A DNA stretch of 64,000 bases, taken from Oikopleura dioica (Eukaryota > Chordata > Appendicularia > Copelata > Oikopleuridae). Both the position numbers and the translations under genes were made by a program. Below, one piece after another: positions 54,747 to 64,000 of this stretch. The stretch covers positions 15,257,001 through 15,321,000 of the forward strand of contig OU015567.1 of NCBI GenBank assembly GCA_907165135.1. The letters are read 5' to 3'. The notes beneath the pieces are model-generated. The model had not been told where the DNA came from, did no database searches, and was given only the letters and a program-made list of their open reading frames with translations. How positions within the stretch are numbered: the stretch's first letter is position 1; the number at the start of each line of letters is the position of its first letter.

Positions 54747-56230
54747 ATGGATAGCATTATTCACCAGGTAGATTTGTCATTCGCACTCTGATTCAAGAAA
54801 GTAATTTATTTCTTTAGGCGCAGAAGACCGACGATGGCGCGGAACTGACAGCACTTACAGGGAACGAGTCTCGATCACGAGAAAGAGGCGGCTTCTTGCG
54901 GTCCCTCTTCTGCTGCTTCGGCGACCGGCGCAACTCGCACACATATGAGGAAGTATCGGAGCCGCCGCCTGAAGAACCGAGCCCAAAGCAGGAGGTAAGT
55001 GGCCACTCAACGTGATAGAGTGCCTAATCAAAAATTTGTTTGTTTCTTATCGAGGACATGGTCTACAGACCGTAGATCTGTAGCTAGCCGTTAACAATGC
55101 GGATAGCGCAGGCTCTAAAAGGTCTGAACATCAGAGGTAGTAGTACTCTTGTAACGAGAGTCTTGACAGTTGTTATTTAAAAAGTTTACTTTTTGTAGAT
55201 AAATTGGCCACTTTTGGGCCCCTTTGAAGTTTATTAAAAACAAGAAAGACAACGGTAACAGTTCAGCAATTAAAGACTATTCAAGCGGAAACGTCTTAGT
55301 TAACAATCTTTGACATATCAGGACTGACAAGTAATCTACGTGTAGTATTAGATCACCCGTGCCTCTATAAATAGCTTCTCACAGCTCTGAGCGGCTCTTA
55401 AAAATTTTAATAGGACGTTGTTGTCCCCGATCCATCACCTATCGTCTCACTGCTCGGCCCTGCGGACGATCCCAAGAAGATCTGTTGCGTGATAGATCTC
55501 GACGAAACTCTTGTGCATTCCTCGTTCAAGCCGATCGCCAACGCCGACTTCCATGTGCCAGTCGAGATTGAGAACATGGTTCATCAAGTATACGTGCTCA
55601 AGAGGCCATACGTGGATGAATTCCTCGCCAAAGTCGGCGAGTTATTCGAATGCGTCCTCTTCACCGCCTCATTAGCCAAATATGCTGACGAAGTCGCCAA
55701 CGAAATCGACCCAAATAAGTGAGCTCCGATTAATCAATCCAGATTTAATGAACATCAATCATTTCTAGTGAGTTTTCCAGCAGATTGTTTCGCGAGTCGT
55801 GCGTTTACGACAGGGGCAACTACGTCAAGGACTTGACCAAGCTCGGCAGACAGTTGGATAGAACGATCATTATTGACAACTCGCCGGCTAGTTATTTATT
55901 TCAACCTCAAAATGCGATCCCAGTCAGTAGCTGGTTCGAAGATAAAAATGACACACTGCTACGAGGTGAGGAAATCCTCATAAATAGCACCCCATTCAAT
56001 CCTTTCCCTGGGGAAATGGGGATGAAAGGGGGTAGAACCATCCCCAACCCCACTATGCCCTCTTTGATGGTGCATTTTACCCATTCTAGCACAGTACTAA
56101 TAACTTAAATTCAGATATAATTCCTGATATGGAGCGCATCGCCGAATCCACACCAGAAGATTTTTACACCGTGGTCAGACAAGTGCAGCAAAGAATAGCC
56201 CAGCTCGTCGAAGGCTACAACTCCCAGTGA
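54747..56230 (+). CDS. CTDSP: Small CTD phosphatase (SCP family)
   Basis: Exons 54747-54767, 54818-54994, 55414-55718, 55769-55965 and 56115-56230, 271 residues, the same size as vertebrate CTDSP2. The N-terminus has the Cys motif (SLFCCFGD) that is palmitoylated in SCPs. The FCP1-type HAD domain has the nucleophile motif [13 protein letters not shown] (first Asp about residue 94), then [47 protein letters not shown] and the [12 protein letters not shown] motif with the third catalytic Asp. It dephosphorylates Ser5 of the RNA polymerase II CTD and represses neuronal genes through REST, and acts on SMADs. Intron 2 (419 nt) is long; no element recognised in it. Confidence 0.93.
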
Positions 56231-58163
56231 ATGAATAGAAGAAAAAACAACGATCAATTTATTTCTCTGGTCATTCTGCATAACATCTCGAGCCCATAAC
56301 ATATTTAGACTACTTTAACTCTCAAAACAGCTCCTATTTCGTTTTTGGAAGCGCTCAACCCTTTATGAAATCTGAAAAGAAAAAAAACACTGTCCACGAT
56401 GATTATGTTCAAGCTACTCAATACTTAAACTCAACAAATCTTCTCTTTCCGAAGCATTCTTCCGGACATTGTGAGACCCAACTTTAGATTATTTTTAAGT
56501 TGAATAAAACTTACTCCTTTTTCGAGTGTCGACTTATTATTTCTTACAGGCTGGTATTCTTATCATAAGTATACGCCACAAATTCATTTTTTACATGCCT
56601 GCTCCATTTTCAGCATAATGTGGTGAGTTGATTCACTTTTTATTTTACCGATATTTCGAAAAATTATTCAAAGTACGCTGTGCCTTCTTTTTTAAAAATT
56701 CTTTTTCCATATTCAGCCCTTCTTCCTTTTTCCTAAGTTTTGTTCCAATTCTAATTCGATTGTAATTTTTCCCGAGTTCGTTTTTTTCGGAAGAAAAAGA
56801 GGCTCTTTTTGTATTTATCCTTTGGTGGCTTCGTCTCTATGCATTCTTATCAAAATTATTAATTTGCCGATATTAATTGGCTCTAAAAATTGTAATAGTT
56901 CTTGAGTCTCGTGCTCAAGCCGCATACTTTCATTGTGGTCGAAAAATTATCAAGCAGAAAGCCGCCAAGATTAAGTTCAAACGTATTTCAACTCCTCTCC
57001 ATCTTTTTAAAAGCATTGTTTCCGTAATTAGCTTAATTATCACCGCGTTTGCCTATGTATAGTAATATGGATCATGTGGTTTTTTCTAACTCTTGCGCAA
57101 ATTTACCTTTCAATTCTATTCAACATCTATCACTCGAGCTAAAAAACTTGGCTCTGGCGATAGAATCAAACGTAAAATCCAACCAATTTAATTATTTGAA
57201 TCAATCACCACATCCTTGTCACTAACTTTGTTTTATTTCCACCAACTATCAATCTCTGAGCTCCTTGACCCCATCAAGCGCCCCAAAAACATCCCATTCT
57301 CCCCCCTAAAAAGCAGTTCCTGCTCCCAAAATGATGATTTATTCTGTGTATAAATAAACGAACGAATAATTCGACGATTCACGGTGAATTTATGAGTGCA
57401 ATGATTAGTAACATACTAATTGTCTTTATTTATAGATTCACCTTTTTATTGAAGGGTTAAACTTGTGCATCTGCAAGTGAGGCTAGATTCTCAGCGTTGT
57501 ATTTTTAGCTTGTTTCTATCGAATATTTATTTCTTCTCAATCAAGCCCTACCGGAGTTGAAATGAGTCGCTTTTAAGATAGAATTCAACACAAAACACGG
57601 TCTAAAAGTGTTATGGAAAAAGTACCGTCTTCGGAAAAAGAATGAGTGGTCTGGTAATCCGTTCATAAAACACTTAGAAACGCGCGAATACTAGCGTTAA
57701 ACAATATGATTTGATAAAGGAGCGAGTCTTTGATCGGGCTTCTGACACAATGATGTGCTAAATCTCCGCGAAATTCACCTTGGCCCCTGTCCAATACGTC
57801 ATCGCAATACGACCTTGGGTATGCTGGGTTTGAACAGCTGGATATATCCGGCCGCAAGCCTCTATCAGATTATTTACTAGAAAAGTCCAAACGCATCAAT
57901 CTGGGGACATTTTATGCCCCGGATTTTATGACGAAAGGAGTGGCGAAATCTGTTTTGTTTCAGTTTGAAAGTATCATTTTATTTACAGTATTACAGTTCT
58001 CGTTCAGAAGCAGGACAGACTCATTGTCTTTCGTTTTCAATAATTATCAAAATAGAAAACGCAAAACAGCAAAACAAAGTAAAGCACTCGAATATTTTAC
58101 GAAGAACTACTCAAGTTGGAAATCACTGTAGTTGAAGACTTGGTGCGTAAGCGGAGCGAAAGT
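56231..58163. other. Intergenic, about 1.9 kb without a recognised gene
   Basis: Strongly AT-rich, with homopolymer and TTTTTC tracts. Frames such as 56877-57062 and 57928-58131 have no recognised domain, no exon partners and random-looking composition. I see no tRNA, rRNA or transposon ends here. Confidence 0.45.
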
Positions 58164-61100
58164 TCACGCGCTTGATTTTTCTGGCCTGGAAAGGGTGCAA
58201 TCATACGTCATGAACCAGTCCACATCGAGGTTGGAAAGTTCGCCTTCTTGTGGCATCGCGATGTCGTCAAACTCGTCGGGGGTACTTTCGCGCATTGGCT
58301 AGAAGATATACAGTCAGGCTGGGGTTTGTTTGAGCTTTCGTTTTTGGTTATCGGCCAGAGAGGAACCGGTTTCGCTTTTTATAATTTCACATTTGGCTGG
58401 GAACAGCAAACAAACATCGAAAAAATCGGAAACTGCACTTTCGATACTGTCATTTCAGTTACCTTATCTGTTGATGACAGGGTGGAGGAGTTGGAGGACG
58501 ACTGGATCGAGTTGACCGAGTTGTTGCGCGTCGTCAACGCCGCCGCGGAACTGAGCGAGTTGAGACCGAAGGGAAGCGTCGGTGGCGGAACCATGAACTT
58601 GGCGGGAAGGGACAGCATCGTCGAGCGTTGGCTCAGACTCCGCTCTGGCTCGCTGCCAACGGAAGAGTCCAGCGAGTCGTCAGCGCCCAGCGAGCGGCGG
58701 CTGCTCTCCCGGCTGGCACGCATTACTGGCACTTCAGTACGACGAACTGAATAAGCATGTTTCTACTTGCAGAATATTCAATAGTTCAAATTCAAGTGAA
58801 GAGTAAATTTACATTCGTTTGAGAACTTTGCTCTCCTGTCATACTTTTGCGAGTAAATACTACATTAGAGGGCATCGCCTTCTTTGATTTATGAGCTTTG
58901 AATGCTATGAATATTAGAAAATTTTGATTATTGTTTTCACTCCTGTTTCTATGATGGAACTATCAATATGGATACGCAAAAATAGCTTCAAATAAAGTGG
59001 CCTATTGAAAGTATTTTCGTGCCGTCTATTGGAATGAAAGGATTCTTTGGGAAAGACCATTGATGCTACTGTTATTGCTATCGTCGATACGACAAGTAGC
59101 CGTCTGATTGAACTAGGTCGGTGTCTAAATGCGTTCCAAGAAGCTCCGTAAACTTGACAGCGTGTCACGAAACACGGCTATTACGCAAATATTTCTCTGT
59201 AAAGCATGCCAACATCCTGTCTGTCAGGATAAGGAGTCCCATGCTGTTCAGGAAATATTTTCCTCTTTCATAAAACTTGCTCGAGTGACTGTATGTTTTA
59301 CCTGCATATTTCTTCTTTTCTTCTTCGCTCCGGACGATCTTATCGCTCTTAAGAAAATGTTAAAGGACTTTCGGAGATAAGAATCGTTTTCATAATGAAA
59401 ATGCCAAGAATGGTTCTTATTCTCGACTAATTTCGGCCCGACAGAAATGGTCAATTAAATCTGGGACCGCGAATCTGTCCAAATTTGGCACATTTGACAG
59501 AGCCTACACGTAAAAGGGATTATTGATGATCAGAGCAAGTCAGAGAGTTGTCCAAACAAGACACCCAGTTCATCAAACTTTCAATTTCAGTCGTATTTCC
59601 ATATTGGAATAAAGAAAACCGCGGCCCTCTTTGAATTGAGCAATGAATTTTTTGGCGTCTTGATTTGCTTTATTTAACACGATGTAGTAAATCGCGCATG
59701 TTTGATCTGTTCGTGTCAAACTAGGTCCCGTAAATTTTATGGATTATTGCGATGGGAGCTCGCCCGGTGCGCACTTTGACAAGATCGAGAGTAAGCGGAA
59801 AGTACTGGTTCTTTTGACAGGCAAATTTTAAATTCAAAGGGGTTTTTCTCGTCTTTCAGAAGATACAAAAGGTCAAAGTGTTTCGAATTACGCGGCCTAA
59901 GTGACCCTCATGCCGAAATTTTTTAAATAAGCCCGATCATTTGCGATTGAGTTACAAAGGGCAGGTCCTCAAAAAGTTCGAAGTTTGGCAGGTCATTATA
60001 ACTAGGTTAATCGAGAACAAGATTGATTCCAGCAGCACTTGAGAGAGTTCCAAAGTTCAAGAGCTTACCTGATCATTGTAACTTTGCGTTTCTTCCTTCA
60101 AAGCGCGGATTTGCTGGTACAACGAGACGTATTTTTCAATCAACTGGGCGTCGCTTACTGTCAGCGCCAGCTACAAAAATAAATTAATCCCACTTTGAAT
60201 CACTTGCGGATTTACAAACAATCCAAAATGCCTAAATTTGGACCCTTTTTTTAATTAGTTTATTTTGACCTGTTCTAAAATTACGATTTTCTGATGTATC
60301 TTTTCCATGTCGTAATTTTTTTTAAGACCGTGGACCACGGTGGTCCCTTTGGAAAAGAATTTATTTCCTAGTTCTCAGGAGTCGAAAAAGGGATCGCTAG
60401 ATGGCTACCGGCAACGGCTGTTGGGACTTGTACCTCTGTCAGGTGACTGCGGTCGCCAGGGGATATGCCTGATCAAACGGGACGTACTTCAAATGACTAC
60501 TCCTAAATGCATCACGCGAGGCTTTAGCTGTCGGTCTTTATTAATTAACTTTTGCAAGGCAGGCAATCACCTCAGTTCCTCCTTTTCATATTTATGCAAT
60601 ATGCCGGGAGGAAGCTCATTGCAGTGGAATCCGATGCATACTCATCTGGAGACCACCCAAGAGAAAGATCAAACGAGCGCGTTCCCAAATCGGCGGAAAG
60701 GTGGCTTTGATCCCTCTCTCGCGTGATGCTACTATTTTTGGTCCCGGTTGCAGACAATCCAGATTTGTTTGTTGTTTATCGGAAACACAATGGGCGACAT
60801 TGAAATTGCCGCTGTGGAAGTTTTTTTTTGGGAATGTTGTTTATTTCAAGTTCTCTTTTAGAGCCTTAGCCGCATGGGCTTGAGACTGGAAATTGAATTA
60901 TTTTCTGGAAATTCGATTTGAGAAAATAGAAAGAAGGGTTGGTTTTAGGGGCGAGTGGCGCTCATCCAGCGAGTTTACAGGCGATAATCGTATGCGAAAT
61001 CAGCTGGGGCCAAGATCAATATTTTATGCAGATTATTTTAAACTGCCCTACTTAAAAATCAGATTCGCGAGAAGGCAATAACTCGGCTTGATTTAGAGTT

Positions 61101-61754
61101 ACTGGCGTGACCTTCAAGCTCTTTTCTAACAGTAACAAAGGGGGCTTGTTACTGTCAGTCAGGGGAAGTAGCCAAGTATCAGTTACGAAATGGATTAATA
61201 ATACTGGGAGGAGTTGAATCATTGAATGGTTCCCGCGGTCGACCTTGAATGCCCTTCATGAGTCGAGATCAGACCACTGAAAAGTCCACCTCTCTTTGGG
61301 TATCGTTTGTAGGGCCTTGCGATAGAAAAGAGAGAAATAACGAACTCAGCGGGAAAGACTGTAGTTATCTGAACTTTGTGCGATCTCTTTTGACAGCTTG
61401 TTTATCCGTGCAAATATCCTTTATGCCACGAAATTGTATTTGCATCTACAATAAAAAGAAGAGCATATTCTAACTTAGCGTGGCGATGAATTCAATCTAT
61501 GCCGATAATTGCACCGATAATTGTTCAATCCAGCCAATGAACATTTGGAAAATCAATTTCGCGCTTTTACAGATTTAGATATGTCTCCTTGATTTATGAT
61601 CAACTTGGGTACTCACCAGTTCTTCCTGAATGTTTCTCAGCTTCGGTTGGCTTGCAGTAACAGCCCTGTGTTTTGGAAGATTTCCACCGGCGATCATCTG
61701 GACGTACTCGGGCACAACCGTACCCGGAATCTGCGGGAGCTCTATTTTCTTCAT
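58164..61754 (-). CDS. FAM89/LURAP1-like adaptor, middle exons unresolved
   Basis: Minus strand, exons 61754-61617, 60170-60069, 58725-58463 and 58298-58164. The first two join in phase: a short N-terminus (ELPQIPGTVVPEYVQMIAGG) followed by a leucine-rich helix (LRNIQEEL|LALTVSDAQLIEKYVSLYQQ), which resembles the FAM89/LURAP1 signature (leucine helix, then LYE.I.). The third has Ser-rich SRRSLGADDSLDSSVGSEP; the fourth ends ELSNLDVDWFMTYDCTLS, like the acidic/aromatic family tail. Exons two and three do not share phase, so at least one exon between 58726 and 60068 is missing. The 1.4-kb intron 60171-61616 is long for this locus. LURAP-type proteins recruit MRCK or LIMK; assignment tentative. 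Confidence 0.45.
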
Positions 61755-62328
61755 TTTATGTCTCTCTTTCTTCTTTACGGTCCTCTCTCTTTTCTGTTTC
61801 CGTCTGTTTGCGTTCAAGCCAATTCAGAAATATGAAAAATAAAGAAAAGCTTCAGGTGTTTCAGATTAAAGGATTTGATTTTTATAAGTTATTGAACGGG
61901 AAAGGGCGACGCTTGATTTTTTCGAAAAACTGCGATGGCTTCGGTGAGATCGCGCGCGCAGGCAGCACGCGGGCGCCATCCCAAAAGCGCGGAGATGAGC
62001 TTCGAAAAATTGTGGAAAACCGCTTTGAATTCCGATTCCGTATCTGCAGCATTTGACCGTCAACTTGGAAGATATGAGGGCTAATCGGGGGTGCAGGTGA
62101 GCTTGTCAGGGTTGAGTCAGAACGGAGTTTCTTTTGATTGCGAATGTTAGCATTGAAGGCTTTCGAATACGGTTTATATTCTGGTAAGATTCTGATAACC
62201 CTAACCCTAACTCTAACCCTAACTTTAACCCTAACCCTAACAATGATAGAAATTGAAACATTTCACTTTGCTGGTGACACCCTTAAGACTCAATTTAGAA
62301 CGAGGTAATTTAGCGGTTGAATAGGTGC
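61755..62328. other. Intergenic with a short telomere-type array
   Basis: It holds the promoter of the FAM89-like gene. Plus-strand frames at 61596-62056 are shadows of its first exon and upstream sequence. Telomere-type repeats occur at 62197-62241. Confidence 0.4.
62197..62241 (+). repeat. Short interstitial telomere-type array (CCCTAA)
   Basis: About seven units of AACCCT with variants CTCTAA and CTTTAA. C-rich on the plus strand, the same orientation as the array at 21259. Confidence 0.85.
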
Positions 62329-62408
62329 CTGAGCACTTCCGAACGGCGTGGTTCATCATGTCAGGAATCTCCTCATCCATGAAGCTGTCGATTGATTGAT
62401 TGATGATT
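62329..62408 (-). CDS. Possible internal exon of an unidentified minus-strand gene
   Basis: After a TTTACAG acceptor the frame reads INQSIDSFMDEEIPDMMNHA and VRKCS, ending at a GC donor (TCAG|gcacc). A neighbouring minus-strand stretch at about 62570-62515 reads NPNNEVTALADFKDKLM. They may belong to the gene whose exons lie at 63405-63805, but the joins could not be resolved. Only composition and splice-like borders support this. Confidence 0.25.
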
Positions 62409-63404
62409 CTGTAAATAGCAGTTCTCTCCGAACAATTTGCAATTGAAGATCAACTTGTACCACCTTGAAAGTCATTTCCGACTGGCGTCATCAATCACTC
62501 TCGCTCAGATTTGCGCTTTATTCCCGTCTCATTAGTTTGTCCTTGAAATCGGCGAGGGCGGTGACCTCGTTGTTGGGATTTCCTGTGGTGATATTTCAAA
62601 AGACAAAAAAGCCCTGTTTTAGAGATGAAAAACAAATGCTTGTGGTGGGTGGATTCCCTTTATCGGTGCACTTTGTTTTGACAAGCTTAAAAAGGCTCTT
62701 AGAGATTTTCGTATAATCAGCTACTAGAATCGATGATTCATTGTTGGTGACTACATAATGAATACCTTCATTTTTAGCTATCCTGATGGCGCTAGAATTC
62801 CTCCGAAATTGGGTGATTCGCAGATTGTCTTCTCAAGGCTGTAAAACTTGCTGGTAGCCTCGTTGTCTGCCTTTTTGTGTTTTATGTATTTTTTCAACCC
62901 AGAATCAGAATATCAAAAAATACGACCAGCCTTGTTTGTTTGCAAGCGGCAATAAATTACGGCTAAAAAGGTCAGTCCACTCCTGCTGATGTTTATGGCA
63001 ATGAAGTCAAAGCGGCGTTACTGGAATACTGTCAGCGACCGCGACTGTCTCAGTTTGTTGGTTTCAGTCACCATTCTCGTCGAAGATGTGTTTATTTGGG
63101 GATTAATTATGGCTACTTATCAGTATTTACAACTCCGCCAGGCGGAAGATAAAAAACTGAAAGGACTCTGATTTCTGCTTTCTTGTCCTGGAAAGAGCGG
63201 AACCAACGCTAAGCCAGGCTATTGACGGTAAAAGCCGGAGGTGACGGGCTACTTCAACTCTGACTTTGGAAAGACTTTCAAAAAGCTGACGAAATCGAGC
63301 TCAAGAGGCCATTCACTCAAAAGTAGCTTCAAATGAGAATAGAGTCTATTAGACTGTCGCTGTTTTCGACAACATAAATATTGGACACTGTAAATATTGC
63401 TTAC
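62409..63404. other. Unresolved region, probably introns and exons of a minus-strand gene
   Basis: Splice-like signals and short open stretches occur on the minus strand, for example after TTTTACAG at about 62841 and at about 63290-63200, but no consistent frame emerges. A plus-strand frame at 62989-63171 is hydrophobic and likely spurious. Confidence 0.25.
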
Positions 63405-63805
63405 TGTTGTCTTTGACCGTGAGAGTAGTGTAGCTAATGTGTGAGCTTTTCTTGAACAGCACTGGAGTTTCCTTGACCTTGATCCGAGCGCAAATTTGAA
63501 AAATCTTAGCTTCGGCACTATAAAACAAAGAAACGGGCTACAGTGATGACAGTAAGTCTCAATCTTACTGTATTCCCATGAACCCTGGTCCATGGAGCAT
63601 GTGATCTGGTTGTTTTCCAGACACTCGGAAGAACCACTACAGTAGCATTAATAAAACAGCGAAATATAAATTTGCTTTGAGAGATCCTGAAGCTGCTCTT
63701 CTTTTTGAGACAAATTCTTCCTCGTGATCAAATAAATTCACATGTAACCGTATAATTTCTACAGTCATCTTTATCCACACCTTCTTCACATTTAGTTTTA
63801 TGCGT
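63405..63805 (-). CDS. Three consecutive exons of an unidentified, probably extracellular protein (partial)
   Basis: Minus strand, exons 63805-63749, 63636-63569 and 63517-63405 join in phase. The protein reads THKTKCEEGVDKDDCRNYT, then WFFRVSGKQPDHMLHGPGFM, then AEAKIFQICARIKVKETPVL and a Ser/Thr-rich strand (SYTTLTVKD). Cysteines and alternating hydrophobic residues suggest an extracellular beta-rich domain. I cannot name the family; both ends are missing, one possibly beyond the window. Confidence 0.4.
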
Positions 63806-64000
63806 CTGCATTCAACTTAACGAGCCGATTGAAAGAAAACGAGAATGTATTTCATTGCTTCCGGCCTTTCAAATTCTCAAGCGGCGACTCAGAAGTGATC
63901 TACAGGGGGTTAAATTCATATTACAGTCTTGTTAGTTTCGACAGCGCAGCGGGGTGCCGGGCGGTAGATCACCCGAGGAATGTTTAGAGAGACCTTTTCA

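Noticed and set aside
62989-63171. 60-codon hydrophobic plus-strand frame
   Set aside because: No signal peptide or family match; nearby minus-strand exons explain the coding-like composition better.
1-64000. CRISPR arrays, bacterial operons, tRNA or rRNA genes
   Set aside because: No regular spacer-repeat arrays, Shine-Dalgarno-led gene strings, or tRNA/rRNA structures were seen; spliced animal genes exclude a prokaryotic source.

Overview
The window is a gene-dense stretch of a small animal genome, most likely the appendicularian tunicate Oikopleura dioica or a close relative. This is inferred from several things seen together: animal gene families with vertebrate-like orthologues, introns mostly 30-60 nt long, several introns that only keep the frame with GA-AG or GC-AG borders, genes 30-130 nt apart on one strand whose downstream member has a 3' splice acceptor just before its ATG (the layout of trans-spliced operons), and many short DNA transposons with intact target duplications.

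Layout. 1-0.8 kb: 3' part of a SAM methyltransferase. 3.1-4.6 kb: a coiled-coil protein. 5.3-9.1 kb (minus): a C1orf52-like protein, whose introns hold three transposons, and the H4K20 methyltransferase KMT5A. 9.1-10.4 kb: one transposon nested in the terminal repeat of another. 10.6-13.2 kb (minus): two unrecognised genes. 13.5-14.1 kb: a Mutator-like element. 14.2-17.4 kb: a six-zinc-finger protein and the p97 cofactor p47, a candidate operon. 17.7-20.9 kb: a RING/coiled-coil protein (minus), a small membrane protein (plus) and a small coiled-coil protein (minus). 21.3-24.3 kb: a segment bounded by telomere-type repeats in outward orientation, holding a coiled-coil gene and a truncated, frameshifted GDNF-receptor-like pseudogene. 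25.2-28.0 kb (minus): an LRR-Ig-LRR membrane receptor. 29.9-33.8 kb (minus): TCAIM and CNOT9. 34.3-38.5 kb: ribosomal protein uS5 (RPS2), an unrecognised gene and SHCBP1 (the last two a tight operon). 39.0-43.0 kb: an ABHD12-like lipase and an ADAR RNA deaminase. 43.8-49.8 kb: the decapping scaffold EDC4. 50.4-56.2 kb: an unnamed membrane-anchored protein, Elongin-A and a small CTD phosphatase. 58.2-61.8 kb (minus): a possible FAM89/LURAP1-like gene. The last 2 kb hold minus-strand exons of an unidentified gene.

Many genes concern RNA or transcription: CNOT9 and EDC4 (deadenylation and decapping), ADAR (editing), Elongin-A and the CTD phosphatase (RNA polymerase II), KMT5A (chromatin), RPS2 (translation). 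They share no single pathway and look like ordinary housekeeping neighbours.

The most unusual observations are: a degenerate SGNH/GDSL esterase-like domain inside EDC4; a family of about 0.1-0.2 kb inverted-repeat elements sitting mostly in introns, one of which exactly is an intron of TCAIM; the nested transposon pair; and the telomere-repeat-bounded segment. Exon joins are my own reading of open frames and splice sites; no transcript data were available.
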